Shown: positions 8,520 through 19,044, counted from the stretch's first letter. The stretch: DNA of 64,000 nucleotides from Bacillus sp. BA3 (GCA_002835675.1 PIZR01000005.1:124001-188000); one strand, 5' to 3'. Numbers and translations: made by a program. Notes: generated from the letters alone by a model not told the origin.

Positions 8520-9038
8520 TTTATGTACATAATTAATCAATAGTGTTATACTATATCCAATAGTGACATACTAATTGGTCCTCGGAAGCTCAATTTGAGT
8601 TTTTTAATTATTTTGAATTTTTATTTTGAAATTGGCAATTTATGGTCCTGTTCCTTTGCTGCGGCATTGGAGCCTTGGTGGGAAATCAGATTTAATTCCT
8701 TGTTTTTATATACGAATATATGCAATTTTTTATTTTTTTATTGTATTCAGTTAATTTTAGTATTATTGTTATATTAATTGAATGTTAAATTAAATTGATA
8801 ATATATTATTATAGCTAAATTTTCATTTGTTAATGGTATAGGGCTCTTTTTAAACTTTATCGAATGTAAAAATCGAAAATATAAAATATATCGAAATAAT
8901 TACATCAGCGATAAAATGAGCTTAATCAGATTGGACTCCTTATTTGGGAAATCAATTCATGAATAAAAAGTGGTGGAAATCTTTCACGCTTTTTTTCTAT
9001 ATATTCAATAAAAATACATATTGATTAGGGTGGTAGCA
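8520..9038. other. AT-rich intergenic stretch where ftsW would be expected
   Basis: About 520 bases, very AT-rich, with no credible gene: the longest frame (8595-8777) lacks a good ribosome-binding site and family resemblance. It must contain the pycA promoter, but no clear SigA pair stands out. I see no trace of ftsW. Confidence 0.6.
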
Positions 9039-12000
9039 ATGGCGAAACGTATAGAAAAAGTACTTGCGGCAAATCGTGGGGAAATAGCGATAAGGATTTT
9101 TCGTGCATGTACGGAATTAGACATTCACACAGTTGCAATCTATTCAAAGGAAGATTATGGTTCTTATCACAGATATAAAGCGGATGAGGCATATTTGGTC
9201 GGGGAAGGCAAAAAGCCGATTGATGCATATCTGGATATTGAAGGCATAATTGCGATTGCCAAAATGAGCGGAGTCGATGCGATTCATCCAGGTTATGGTT
9301 TTCTTTCAGAAAATATTGAATTTGCGAAACGTTGTGAGGAAGAGGGCATAATCTTCATCGGACCAGAATCAAGACACCTAGATATGTTTGGTGACAAAGT
9401 GAAAGCCAGAACACAAGCTGAACTGGCTGATATTCCGGTTATCCCTGGTAGCGATGGACCGGTGACCAGTGTTGAAGAAGTCAAGGAATTTGGTGAACAA
9501 TATGGTTTTCCAATTATTATAAAAGCCTCTTTAGGCGGCGGCGGACGCGGAATGCGGATCGTCGAAAAAATCGAAGAAGTTGAAGAGGCTTATGATCGCG
9601 CAAAATCAGAAGCTAAAGCAGCTTTTGGTAATGATGAAGTCTATGTAGAGAGATTCATACAAAATCCGAAGCATATCGAAGTTCAGATTTTGGCTGATAC
9701 TCATGGGAATATCGTCCATTTATATGAACGTGACTGTTCCGTTCAGAGACGGCATCAAAAAGTTGTGGAAGTGGCACCTTCCGTTTCCCTTTCCGAAGAT
9801 TTAAGGGAAAGGATTTGTGAGGCAGCCGTCAAGTTGGCGAAAAATATTGATTATGTGAACGCTGGTACGGTCGAGTTCCTTGTCGCAAATGGCGAATTTT
9901 ACTTTATTGAAGTCAATCCACGGGTACAGGTTGAGCATACCATTACTGAAATGATTACGGGCATTGATATCGTTCAATCTCAAATCATGGTAGCTGAAGG
10001 GCATGAACTCCATGGCAAAAAGATCGGGATTCCCGAACAAGCGGGAATTAAAACTCATGGATATGCGATTCAATCAAGGGTGACGACTGAGGACCCATTG
10101 AATAATTTCATGCCCGATACCGGGAAAATGATGGTTTACCGTTCCGGTGGGGGATTCGGTGTTCGTCTGGACGCAGGGAATGGGTTCCAAGGTGCGGTCA
10201 TCACACCATATTATGATTCCCTTCTCGTTAAACTTTCGACTCATGCGCTTTCATTTGAGCAGGCAGCTTCCAAAATGGTTCGTAACCTTAAGGAATTCAG
10301 GATTCGTGGAATTAAAACTAATATCCCCTTCCTTGAAAATGTTGTTAAACATGAAAAATTCATAAATGGGGAATATGATACATCATTCATTGATACAACA
10401 CCGGAATTATTTAGCTTCCCAATCAGGAAAGACCGTGGGACAAAAATGCTTTCATATATCGGAAATGTGACCGTGAATGGATTCCCGGGAGTCGAGAAAA
10501 AGAAAAAGCCGGTTTTTGATCCAGCTCCGATTCCGAATGTTGGTGGTCTGCCGCTTATCTCTGGTACAAAAAATATACTTGAAGAGCAAGGTGCAGAGGG
10601 ACTGGTCAAATGGATTAAAGAACAGAAAGAGGTATTGATCACCGATACGACTTTCCGTGATGCACATCAATCTTTACTGGCGACGAGAATCAGGTCGAAA
10701 GATATCCTTGATATCGCTGAGCCTACAGCAAAACTCCTTCCTGATTTATTTTCAATGGAGATGTGGGGCGGGGCAACTTTTGATGTCGCATATCGCTTCT
10801 TGAAAGAAGATCCATGGGACAGGCTGTTAAGTTTCAGGAAAAAAGCTCCGAATGTCCTTTTGCAAATGCTATTAAGGGCTTCAAATGCAGTTGGTTACAA
10901 AAATTACCCTGATAATGTCATTCGTGAATTCGTAGAGAAATCAGCGGATGCAGGCATTGACGTTTTCCGTATCTTCGATAGTTTAAACTGGGTTAAAGGA
11001 ATGGAATTGGCTATTGATGCAGTCCGTCAATCAGGCAAAATTGCGGAAGCTGCCATTTGTTATACAGGGGATTTGAATGACCCATCACGCAGCAAGTATA
11101 ATATCGAATACTATAAAAATATGGCGGTGGAATTAGAACAAGCCGGTGCCCATATTTTAGCGATCAAGGATATGGCCGGCCTCTTGAAACCTGAAGCTGC
11201 TTACCGCCTTGTATCGGAACTGAAAGAATCGACATCCCTTCCGATCCATCTGCATACTCATGATACAAGCGGAAATGGAATTTACATGTATTCTAAAGCG
11301 ATCGAAGCTGGTGTGGATATCGTTGATACGGCGATTGGTTCTTTGGCTGGACTGACTTCGCAGCCAAGTGTACAAACACTTCATTATGCATTGGAGGGGT
11401 CAAGCAGACAGCCTAAATTGGAAGTCGATTCTCTAGAGCGTTTAGGAGAATACTGGGGAGAGGTCAGGAAATTCTATCATGACTTCGAAAGCGGCATGAA
11501 TGCACCTCATACCGAGGTTTACAAACACGAGATGCCAGGCGGTCAATATAGTAATCTGCAGCAGCAAGCCAAAGCAGTGGGGCTGGGAGACCGCTGGCAT
11601 GAAGTGAAAGAGATGTACCAGCGCGTCAATGTAATGTTCGGCGATATCGTTAAAGTAACTCCTTCATCCAAAGTTGTTGGGGATATGGCTTTATTCATGG
11701 TACAAAATAACCTGTCTGAAGAAGATGTTCTGACAAAAGGAAATTCCATCGATTTCCCTGATTCAGTCATAGAGTTATTCGAAGGCTATCTAGGTCAGCC
11801 AGTTGGGGGATTCCCTAAAGAGCTTCAGGAAGTTATCCTGAAAGGGAAGAAACCTATAACAGTAAGACCGGGTGAATTATTGGAAGAAGTGGACTTTGCA
11901 GCACTTAAAGAAGAATTATTCAAGGAATTGGGACGGGCAGTCACTGATTTCGATGTGCTTGCATATGCCCTATATCCAAAAGTATTCCTGGAGTACAATA

Positions 12001-12476
12001 AAACGATTGAGCTGTTTGGAGATGTTTCCAACCTCGATACCGCTACTTTCTTATATGGCATGAGGCTAGGGGAAGAAATCGAAGTTGAAATTGAAAAGGG
12101 TAAAACGCTCATCGTAAAATTGGTTTCAATCGGTCAGCCATTGGCTGATGGAACAAGGGTCGTTTATTTTGAGTTGAATGGTCAATCACGTGAAGTGATC
12201 ATCAAGGATGAAAACATTAAATCTTCCGTTGTATCAAAAATGAAAGCAGACCCAAAAAATAAAGAACAACTCGGTGCGACAATGCCAGGTACGGTTATTC
12301 GCGTAGTTGTCGAGAAAGGCGATCAGGTCAAGCAGGGTGATCACCTAATCATTACGGAAGCGATGAAAATGGAAACTACCGTGCAAGCACCATTCTCCGG
12401 GACCATTAAAGATATTTATGTTAAAGATGGAGAAGCGATCAGTACTGGAGACTTATTGATTGAAATAACTAAGTAA
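9039..12476 (+). CDS. pycA: Pyruvate carboxylase
   Basis: Biotin enzyme converting pyruvate, bicarbonate and ATP to oxaloacetate, the main anaplerotic step. At 1145 aa it is full length: an ATP-grasp biotin carboxylase in the first ~450 residues with the glycine-rich GGGGRGMR loop, a carboxyltransferase TIM barrel around 520-800 (TTFRDAHQS), the PYC_OADA region, and a C-terminal biotinyl domain with EAMKMETT (biotinylated Lys about 1110). The start is ATG 9039, seven bases after AGGGTGG. The in-frame TTG at 9021 overlaps that site. It is monocistronic, facing ctaA. Confidence 0.98.
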   Translation: MAKRIEKVLAANRGEIAIRIFRACTELDIHTVAIYSKEDYGSYHRYKADEAYLVGEGKKPIDAYLDIEGIIAIAKMSGVDAIHPGYGFLSENIEFAKRCEEEGIIFIGPESRHLDMFGDKVKARTQAELADIPVIPGSDGPVTSVEEVKEFGEQYGFPIIIKASLGGGGRGMRIVEKIEEVEEAYDRAKSEAKAAFGNDEVYVERFIQNPKHIEVQILADTHGNIVHLYERDCSVQRRHQKVVEVAPSVSLSEDLRERICEAAVKLAKNIDYVNAGTVEFLVANGEFYFIEVNPRVQVEHTITEMITGIDIVQSQIMVAEGHELHGKKIGIPEQAGIKTHGYAIQSRVTTEDPLNNFMPDTGKMMVYRSGGGFGVRLDAGNGFQGAVITPYYDSLLVKLSTHALSFEQAASKMVRNLKEFRIRGIKTNIPFLENVVKHEKFINGEYDTSFIDTTPELFSFPIRKDRGTKMLSYIGNVTVNGFPGVEKKKKPVFDPAPIPNVGGLPLISGTKNILEEQGAEGLVKWIKEQKEVLITDTTFRDAHQSLLATRIRSKDILDIAEPTAKLLPDLFSMEMWGGATFDVAYRFLKEDPWDRLLSFRKKAPNVLLQMLLRASNAVGYKNYPDNVIREFVEKSADAGIDVFRIFDSLNWVKGMELAIDAVRQSGKIAEAAICYTGDLNDPSRSKYNIEYYKNMAVELEQAGAHILAIKDMAGLLKPEAAYRLVSELKESTSLPIHLHTHDTSGNGIYMYSKAIEAGVDIVDTAIGSLAGLTSQPSVQTLHYALEGSSRQPKLEVDSLERLGEYWGEVRKFYHDFESGMNAPHTEVYKHEMPGGQYSNLQQQAKAVGLGDRWHEVKEMYQRVNVMFGDIVKVTPSSKVVGDMALFMVQNNLSEEDVLTKGNSIDFPDSVIELFEGYLGQPVGGFPKELQEVILKGKKPITVRPGELLEEVDFAALKEELFKELGRAVTDFDVLAYALYPKVFLEYNKTIELFGDVSNLDTATFLYGMRLGEEIEVEIEKGKTLIVKLVSIGQPLADGTRVVYFELNGQSREVIIKDENIKSSVVSKMKADPKNKEQLGATMPGTVIRVVVEKGDQVKQGDHLIITEAMKMETTVQAPFSGTIKDIYVKDGEAISTGDLLIEITK

Positions 12477-12515
12477 TCTAGCTGACTGTGACCTTGTAAT
12501 GATTTGGGGTATATG

Positions 12516-12556
12516 GGGTATGCTTGAGATTTCAAGCTGCTCTGTACCCTCTTTTT
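12516..12556 (+). terminator. Possible first terminator after pycA
   Basis: GGGTA (12516-12520) can pair with TACCC (12545-12549) around an inner GCTTGA/TCAAGC hairpin, followed by TCTTTTT. It is weaker than the next one. Confidence 0.4.
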
Positions 12557-12578
12557 AGGCAATGTACGGTCATCTTGA

Positions 12579-12626
12579 GACAAAACAAAAACCACCATTC
12601 CCGGGAATGGTGGTTTTTGTTTTGTC
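12579..12626. terminator. Strong bidirectional terminator between pycA and ctaA
   Basis: A 48-base perfect palindrome: the left arm ends ACCACCATTC, the loop is CCGG (12601-12604 region), and the right arm begins GAATGGTGGT. The arms end in A-rich and T-rich runs, so it works in both directions for the convergent genes. Confidence 0.9.
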
Positions 12627-12654
12627 TATTTGGATTTGATTGAACAATCAGACA

Positions 12655-13641
12655 TTAACGGGCGGGTACCGTTGGTGTTATATCCTGTTCATCCTGTCCT
12701 TTGACTGCGTGCGTGGAGTTCCCTTTTTGCTGAGCTAGGGAATTTTTTTTACTTCTTGATGTCAATAGCATCAAATAGCTCATTACACCAAAAAAGCAGG
12801 CAATGAACAATGCGTGTGTCAATGCGATATATAAGTTTTGCCTTGAGAAAATGATAAAGGCTCCAGCGGTGACCTGTAAAAATACGAGAATGAATGCAGC
12901 AATCCAACCGCCATATAAAACTTTTTGATTTTTGTAATGTTTTTTGGCGATATAAGCCACATATGATACCCAAATGAAAATAGCGCCTGCCATTGCACGG
13001 TGCCCCATCTGAATCCATTCATAAAGGTTGGAGGGGAGTGCAGCGCTGTCATTTACACATAAAGGCCAATCCTTACAGATAAGACTGGATTCTGTATGCC
13101 TTACAAGAGCACCCGTATAGACGACTGCCAGACAAAAAATCAATACGCCAATAATATGGAATTTCATACGTTTGTCAACTATAAGTTTTTCGGCTTCGAA
13201 CTTCTTGTCTACTTCAAAAATCAACAATGTCAGTAAAAAGACGGAAGCAAAGGAAATGAGCGATATGCCAAAATGAAGGGCAAGGACGAAATCGGATTGT
13301 GACCAAATGACGGCAGCGGCTCCAATCAACCCTTGCAGTAACAGAAAACCAAAAGAAAGGACGGATAAGAAACGCGCTTCACGAATATGGCCGATTTTTT
13401 TCCAAGACATATACGATAAAATTAAAACCAAGAATCCTCCAGCACCTGAAACGAGCCGATGGGAAAGCTCAATGACCAATTCAATCGTGATTTTGTCCGG
13501 GATCAATTGGCCATTGCACAATGGCCAGGACCTGCCGCAACCCATGCCGGAATCCGTCTTCGTGACTAAAGCTCCACCAAGTAAGATGAAAAGCATTACA
13601 ATCGTTGTTAAAACAGCAAACCATTTAAGAGACGATTTCAC
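12655..13641 (-). CDS. ctaA: Heme A synthase CtaA (COX15 family)
   Basis: Polytopic membrane protein that oxidises the heme O methyl group to the formyl group of heme A for cytochrome oxidases. It is 328 aa with eight predicted transmembrane segments. The loop cysteine pairs are visible (GCGRSWPLC early, CKDWPLC later), as are the histidines of ELSHR, ALHFG, MGHRA and LTHAL. The start is GTG at 13641-13639, after AAAGGTGG. Frames reaching 13713 add an unlikely 24-residue leader. It is divergent from ctaB with a 600-base spacer, as in B. subtilis, where ResD controls the pair. Confidence 0.95.
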   Translation of the reverse strand: MKSSLKWFAVLTTIVMLFILLGGALVTKTDSGMGCGRSWPLCNGQLIPDKITIELVIELSHRLVSGAGGFLVLILSYMSWKKIGHIREARFLSVLSFGFLLLQGLIGAAAVIWSQSDFVLALHFGISLISFASVFLLTLLIFEVDKKFEAEKLIVDKRMKFHIIGVLIFCLAVVYTGALVRHTESSLICKDWPLCVNDSAALPSNLYEWIQMGHRAMAGAIFIWVSYVAYIAKKHYKNQKVLYGGWIAAFILVFLQVTAGAFIIFSRQNLYIALTHALFIACFFGVMSYLMLLTSRSKKNSLAQQKGNSTHAVKGQDEQDITPTVPAR

Positions 13642-13774
13642 TAGTAGTCCCACCTTTTTCTCTGTAGCAAATAGGATTGTTCTTAAAATTAATAATAGCA
13701 TAAGGTTTTTCATAATATTTGTCGAACTTCCTCGATATTACACAAAATAGAATGATTTTACAAGTTCAGTTTAT

Positions 13775-13803
13775 ATTATAGCTATTAATTAAAATGCCTG
13801 AAA
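13775..13803 (-). promoter_or_regulatory. Putative SigA promoter of ctaA
   Basis: On the minus strand, TTTCAG (13803-13798) and a perfect TATAAT (13780-13775) are 17 bases apart. This gives a leader of roughly 125 bases. Confidence 0.4.
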
Positions 13804-13954
13804 TAGTTGAAAGTTGCAAAAGACTTTGATAGAAATAAAGGGAGTGTAAACCTTCAAGTAGGAGCAAAATAGGGATAGAGCCTAGGGGATGATGATAACA
13901 GCATACTATTCATGTTCTTGATGAACATCTAATTAACAGCAGTAAATTATTGAG

Positions 13955-13995
13955 ACACAAATTGGTCAAAAATTATCCGAAAAATTTTCACAAAA
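13955..13995. promoter_or_regulatory. Possible ResD-type sites in the ctaA-ctaB gap
   Basis: TTTTCACAAA (13985-13994) is the complement of TTTGTGAAAA, close to the published ResD consensus TTTGTGAAT. ACACAAAT (13955-13962) is a weaker copy about three helical turns away. In B. subtilis ResD activates ctaA and ctaB. The assignment is inference from short motifs. The rest of the 600-base gap 13642-14241 shows no gene. Confidence 0.25.
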
Positions 13996-14241
13996 GCTTC
14001 CAAAAATGTGTTTTAATATATTGAAGAAATGATTTTACTAAATTTTACTGTTATTAAGCATGATATTAAGAATGATAGCTCTCGATGGATTCCATTGACA
14101 ACGGTCATTGGTAAATAATTTACTTTTTGTTTACGCTTCCTTGGTTACAAATATCGAAAAGTATGAAATAATGTTCTATAGCATATGTAAGTATTTTTTT
14201 GCATTTGCGTCTGTGCTGAATGATTTAAAGGAGGAAAACAA

Positions 14242-15180
14242 ATGTCAGAAACAAGGGGTTTGTCAGAAGCTGTCATGGAGGACAGTAAAGCCGCCCTTCA
14301 ATCGGATATACCTGAAACAACAGCTTGGAAGGATTTTCTCGCACTTATAAAAGTGGGGATTGTCAATTCAAATATAATTACAGCTTTTACCGGCGTGTGG
14401 TTAGCTCTTCATTTTTCGGGGCTTAGCTTCTTAAACAATCTAGATGTAGTGTTTTATACACTTGCAGGTTCGGCGCTCATTATGGCTGGATCTTGCAGTT
14501 TCAATAATTATTATGACCGAGATATCGATCATTTAATGGAAAGAACGAAAAACCGTCCAACGGTAACTGGAAAAGTACAGCCTTCAAAGGTATTGGCGTT
14601 AAGTTTCGGCTTAATTGCTGCAGGGCTGATTTTACTTGCATTGACTAATATGACAACTGCCATACTAGGTGCATTCGGCGTCTTCGCCTATGTTGTTTTA
14701 TATACCATGGTTTTCAAGCGTAGATTTGTATCGAATACGATTATAGGCAGTATATCCGGAGCTGTGCCTCCACTTATCGGGTGGGCTGCAGTCGACCCGG
14801 GCCTTGATAAGATCGCCTGGGTCCTGTTCGCGATCATGTTCTTGTGGCAGCCGCCTCATTTTTATGCACTAGCAATGAGGCGTGTCGAAGAATATCGTGC
14901 AGCCGGGGTACCTATGCTTCCGGTCGTAAAAGGCTTCAAGGCCGCAAAAAGGTCGATCATGCTATGGATCGTCTGTTTAATGTTTGTACCTTTCTTTTTA
15001 ACTCCATTAGGAACACCGCTAGTTATTCTTGCTGCATTATTGAGTACGGGGTGGCTTATTTTGGGAATTAAGGGGTATAAAAAGAAAGATGATGTTAAAT
15101 GGGCAACATCCATGTTTGTATATTCTTTAAATTATATGACCATTTTATTTGTAGCGATGGTTATTGTCACTCTCATCTAG
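14242..15180 (+). CDS. ctaB: Protoheme IX farnesyltransferase (heme O synthase)
   Basis: UbiA-family membrane prenyltransferase adding a farnesyl group to heme B to give heme O, the substrate of CtaA. The 312-aa protein has about nine transmembrane segments and the prenyl-diphosphate/Mg2+ motif [12 protein letters not shown] (around residues 90-101), with the second loop carrying YTMVFKRR. The start is ATG 14242 after AAAGGAGG. The N-terminal 25 residues are soluble. It heads the ctaB-ctaCDEF-ctaG group but is separated from ctaC by 253 bases. Confidence 0.96.
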   Translation: MSETRGLSEAVMEDSKAALQSDIPETTAWKDFLALIKVGIVNSNIITAFTGVWLALHFSGLSFLNNLDVVFYTLAGSALIMAGSCSFNNYYDRDIDHLMERTKNRPTVTGKVQPSKVLALSFGLIAAGLILLALTNMTTAILGAFGVFAYVVLYTMVFKRRFVSNTIIGSISGAVPPLIGWAAVDPGLDKIAWVLFAIMFLWQPPHFYALAMRRVEEYRAAGVPMLPVVKGFKAAKRSIMLWIVCLMFVPFFLTPLGTPLVILAALLSTGWLILGIKGYKKKDDVKWATSMFVYSLNYMTILFVAMVIVTLI

Positions 15181-15193
15181 TTTTGGTTAAAAT

Positions 15194-15230
15194 AAGCTGG
15201 CGGCCTGTTCTTTTACAGGCTCCAGCTTAC
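15194..15230 (+). other. Long hairpin after ctaB without a T tract
   Basis: AAGCTGG and GCCTGT pair with ACAGGC and CCAGCTT around TTCTTT. There is no T run downstream, so it may be an mRNA-stabilising or processing structure rather than a terminator. Confidence 0.45.
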
Positions 15231-15433
15231 TGATATATATTGCACTGACCGCGACTCATACATATTAACGGAACCAACGGGGTCATACATAAGAGCGGTT
15301 ACATGGATCATCTTAATAATTCCTTAGTTTAGGGATTCTTTCTTTTTAGAAATTGACATAGAGAGAATATTCGCAATTGCGCCCATTTTTATTTTTGTGA
15401 GAAAATTTTGACGAAAGAGGGGTTTCTGAAGCT

Positions 15434-16516
15434 ATGAAAAAAAGGCTGCACAAATGGCGCCTAATTGCTCTGCTGGGTATTGTAGGACTTGTCCTTTCGG
15501 GCTGCGGCGAACCATTTCTATCCGCGCTGAAGCCAGCTGGCGATGTTGCGCAATCTCAGTATGACTTACTGATATTGAGTACACTAATCATGGTACTGGT
15601 TATTATTGTTGTGATTATTTTGTTCGTTGTAGTTTTACTACGCTTCCGTCGGAAGGAAGGCGACGAAACAATACCGAAACAAATTGAAGGAAGTCATAAA
15701 CTCGAAATTATCTGGACTGTTATTCCTATCCTTCTTTTAATTGTTCTGGCTGTTCCAACCGTCGTCACGACTTTCGACTTAGCTGACACAAAGGCAATGG
15801 ATAAGAAAGATAAGGATGGAAAAACAAAGGATGCACTTGTCGTGAATGTCAGGGCGAACCTTTATTGGTGGGAGTTTGAATATCCGGACCTTGGCGTTGT
15901 AACAAGTCAGGATTTGGTTGTGCCAACCGATCAAAAAGTGTATTTCAATCTAACTGCTTCAGATGTTAAGCATTCATTCTGGGTACCGTCTGCCGGAGGA
16001 AAGATGGATACCAATACAGAAGGGGTCAATCAGTTTTTCTTAGAATTCGATAGTAAAAAGGCTGAAGATTCAAACAACTTGTTTTACGGAAAATGTGCTG
16101 AACTTTGCGGTCCTTCACATGCTTTGATGGATTTTAAGGTCGTACCGAAGTCCAAAAGCGATTTTGAAGCTTGGACTAAAGATATGAAAGCCGCGAAGGA
16201 ACCTGTCGTTGAAGGTGATCTAGCCAAACAGGGTGAAGATGTCTTTAATCAAAGTTGTATAGGCTGCCATGCGGTGACACCAAATGACAGCAGGCCTGAA
16301 GCTGCTCGTCAGGCTCCGAATCTCGCTACATTCGGTGAACGCCAAAAAGTGGCTGGCGTATTGGATCATACGGAAGAGAATGTGAAAAAATGGATCAAGG
16401 ATCCTGAGAAGTATAAACCGGGCAACACGATGACCGGTACTTACGGCGAACTTTCGGATTCAGATATTAATGCACTGGCAGCTTATCTATTAGAGCTTAA
16501 GGTGGAAGACAAATAG
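15434..16516 (+). CDS. ctaC: Cytochrome caa3 oxidase subunit II with fused cytochrome c
   Basis: Electron-entry subunit of the caa3 oxidase. The 360-aa precursor has a lipobox (LVLSGC, Cys about 24), two transmembrane helices (about 43-70 and 90-112), a CuA cupredoxin domain with the ligand cluster GKCAELCGPSHALM, and a C-terminal cytochrome c domain with CIGCH (C275, C278, H279) and a distal Met. The fused heme c domain defines the caa3 type. The only suitable start is ATG 15434, about 13 bases after GAGGGG. It heads ctaCDEF. Confidence 0.97.
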   Translation: MKKRLHKWRLIALLGIVGLVLSGCGEPFLSALKPAGDVAQSQYDLLILSTLIMVLVIIVVIILFVVVLLRFRRKEGDETIPKQIEGSHKLEIIWTVIPILLLIVLAVPTVVTTFDLADTKAMDKKDKDGKTKDALVVNVRANLYWWEFEYPDLGVVTSQDLVVPTDQKVYFNLTASDVKHSFWVPSAGGKMDTNTEGVNQFFLEFDSKKAEDSNNLFYGKCAELCGPSHALMDFKVVPKSKSDFEAWTKDMKAAKEPVVEGDLAKQGEDVFNQSCIGCHAVTPNDSRPEAARQAPNLATFGERQKVAGVLDHTEENVKKWIKDPEKYKPGNTMTGTYGELSDSDINALAAYLLELKVEDK

Positions 16517-16540
16517 AACATTGATTAAGGAGGTTAAATC

Positions 16541-18412
16541 GTGAGTACGTACGCTAATAAAAAAGGATTTGGCGCTACGCTTTGGGATTATCTGACGACG
16601 GTGGACCATAAGAAAATCGCCATTTTATATCTTATCTCTGGCGGATTATTCTTTGTAATCGGCGGTTTGGAAGCGATGTTTATCCGTATCCAGCTTGCAA
16701 TCCCAAATAATGATTTCGTAAGTGCCGGATTTTATAATGAAATATTGACCATGCACGGTACAACTATGATATTTCTGGCAGCCATGCCATTGGTGTTTGC
16801 TGTAATGAATGCGGTTGTACCCTTACAGATAGGGGCACGTGATGTCGCGTTCCCATTTTTGAACTCGTTAGGTTTTTGGTTGTTTTTCTTTGGAGGAGTC
16901 TTTCTGAATCTTTCTTGGTTTTTAGGGGGGGCTCCTGATGCAGGCTGGACATCATATGCATCACTTTCCCTGCATTCCGAAGGCCATGGTATTGATTTTT
17001 ACGTCCTGGGATTACAGATATCAGGATTGGGAACATTAATTGCGGGGATCAATTTCCTTGTAACCATTATTAATATGCGTACGCCTGGTATGACATATAT
17101 GCGTATGCCGCTGTTCACATGGTCAACTTTCGTTGTTTCCGCATTGATATTATTCGCTTTTCCTCCGCTTACCGTAGGATTGGTGTTAATGATGTTCGAC
17201 AGGATGTTCGGCTCGAATTTCTTTGATGTAGCAGCGGGCGGGAATACGATCATTTGGGAGCATTTATTCTGGATATTCGGTCACCCGGAAGTATATATCC
17301 TGATTCTTCCAGCTTTCGGTATTTTTTCCGAAATTTTCGCTACATTCTCAAGAAAAAGATTATTCGGATATTCATCGATGGTATTTGCAACCGTTTTAAT
17401 CGGTTTCTTAGGTTTCATGGTTTGGGCGCATCACATGTTTACGACTGGTTTGGGACCTATCGCGAATGCGATTTTTGCCGTGGCTACCATGGCTATTGCG
17501 GTGCCGACAGGTATTAAGATATTCAACTGGATTTTTACGATGTGGGGCGGAAGCGTCAAGTTCACGGTACCGATGCTTTATGCAGTTGCCTTTATCCCTA
17601 CATTTACCATGGGTGGCGTGACAGGTATCATGCTCGCATCAGCACCAGCTGATTATCAATACCATGATAGTTATTTCGTTGTTGCCCATTTCCACTATGT
17701 AATCGTTGGTGGGGTTGTATTGGGCTTACTGGCTGGAATCAATTTTTATTGGCCGAAAATGTTTGGAACGATGTTAAGTGAAAAATTGGGACAAATCACA
17801 TTTTGGACGTTCTTGATCGGTTTCCATTTAACATTCTTCATTCAACATTTCTTAGGTTTGATGGGGATGCCTCGTCGCGTATTTACATTCTTGGACGATC
17901 AAGGTCTTAATACAGGTAATATGATTAGTACAGTTGGAGCCTTCTTAATGGCATTTGGGGTCTTGGTTATGGTCATCAATATAATCATTACATCCGTGAA
18001 GAATGAGAAGGTCGGCAATGATCCATGGGGAGACGGCCGTACGCTGGAATGGGCCATCCCATCACCACCGCCGTTTTATAATTTCAAACAACTTCCGCTT
18101 GTCCGCGGATTAGATCCTTACTGGGTTGAGAAAATGGAAGGGAAAAAGGAAATGACTCCTGCAGAACCACTGGGGGATATCCATATGCCGAATTCATCCA
18201 TACTACCTTTAACGATTGCCTTGGGTTTATTTGTTGCCGCATTCGGTGCTTTATATAATATGGATGATAAGACATGGACCCTGCCAATAATTATTGTTGG
18301 ACTTTTGATCACATTCGGTTCAATGCTTATCCGTTCCGTTAAAGACGATCATGGTTACCACATTCATAAAGAAGACCTTATGGACAATAAAGACAAGGGA
18401 GGTAAGGCATAA
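16541..18412 (+). CDS. ctaD: Cytochrome caa3 oxidase subunit I
   Basis: Catalytic heme-copper subunit reducing O2 to water and pumping protons. The 623-aa protein has the core 12-helix fold plus C-terminal extension typical of Bacillus caa3. Heme and CuB ligand segments are intact: MHGTTMIF, the HPEVYILILPAFG region, MVWAHHMFTTG and VVAHFHYVIVGG. The start is GTG 16541, eight bases after AAGGAGG. It overlaps ctaE by one base (TAATG), so translation is coupled. Confidence 0.98.
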   Translation: MSTYANKKGFGATLWDYLTTVDHKKIAILYLISGGLFFVIGGLEAMFIRIQLAIPNNDFVSAGFYNEILTMHGTTMIFLAAMPLVFAVMNAVVPLQIGARDVAFPFLNSLGFWLFFFGGVFLNLSWFLGGAPDAGWTSYASLSLHSEGHGIDFYVLGLQISGLGTLIAGINFLVTIINMRTPGMTYMRMPLFTWSTFVVSALILFAFPPLTVGLVLMMFDRMFGSNFFDVAAGGNTIIWEHLFWIFGHPEVYILILPAFGIFSEIFATFSRKRLFGYSSMVFATVLIGFLGFMVWAHHMFTTGLGPIANAIFAVATMAIAVPTGIKIFNWIFTMWGGSVKFTVPMLYAVAFIPTFTMGGVTGIMLASAPADYQYHDSYFVVAHFHYVIVGGVVLGLLAGINFYWPKMFGTMLSEKLGQITFWTFLIGFHLTFFIQHFLGLMGMPRRVFTFLDDQGLNTGNMISTVGAFLMAFGVLVMVINIIITSVKNEKVGNDPWGDGRTLEWAIPSPPPFYNFKQLPLVRGLDPYWVEKMEGKKEMTPAEPLGDIHMPNSSILPLTIALGLFVAAFGALYNMDDKTWTLPIIIVGLLITFGSMLIRSVKDDHGYHIHKEDLMDNKDKGGKA

Positions 18413-19041
18413 TGCAAGCAGATGAAAGATTCACGGATGCCACTTGGCCTGCTTCTCCCGAGAAAGCGACTTTAGAAGGTAAAAATAAGTATTTGGGATT
18501 CTGGTTGTTTCTTGGTGGAGAGACGGTACTATTCGCCTCACTTTTTGCAACTTACCTTGCATTGAAGGATAAAGTTCCAAATGGTGATGCAGCCCTAGCT
18601 AAAGACTTATTCGAATTACCGCTGACTTTTGTAGCAACCATGCTTTTATTGACCAGTTCATTAACCAGTGTATATGCGATGTACCATATGAAAAATAACC
18701 ATTTTAAACAAATGCAAGCATGGCTTGTGATTACAGTTGCACTTGGCTTTGCTTTTCTAGGTCTCGAGATTTATGAATTTAATCACTATGTTCATGAATT
18801 CCATCATACATTTACGAGCAGTGCATTCGGCTCCGCGTTTTATACGTTAGTTGGTTTTCATGGAGGACACGTTGCTTTCGGTCTGGTTTGGATCATATCT
18901 CTTATGGTTCGTAATGCAAGAAGGGGCTTGAATTTATATAACGCTCCTAAATTTTATGTCGCGAGTCTTTATTGGCATTTCATTGACGTAGTCTGGGTGT
19001 TTATCTTTACTGTCGTATACTTAATGGGAATGGTGGGATAA
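18412..19041 (+). CDS. ctaE: Cytochrome caa3 oxidase subunit III
   Basis: A 209-aa membrane protein with about five transmembrane helices, matching bacterial oxidase subunit III (for example FWLFLGGETVLFASLFATY and GFHGGHVAFG). It stabilises the catalytic core and may aid O2 and proton delivery. The ATG overlaps the ctaD stop codon. ctaF begins three bases after its end. Confidence 0.96.
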   Translation: MQADERFTDATWPASPEKATLEGKNKYLGFWLFLGGETVLFASLFATYLALKDKVPNGDAALAKDLFELPLTFVATMLLLTSSLTSVYAMYHMKNNHFKQMQAWLVITVALGFAFLGLEIYEFNHYVHEFHHTFTSSAFGSAFYTLVGFHGGHVAFGLVWIISLMVRNARRGLNLYNAPKFYVASLYWHFIDVVWVFIFTVVYLMGMVG

Positions 19042-19044
19042 CTG

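Noticed and set aside
8595..8777. 60-codon frame in the ylaN-pycA gap
   Set aside because: Hydrophobic, AT-rich chance frame without a ribosome-binding site; not similar to FtsW.
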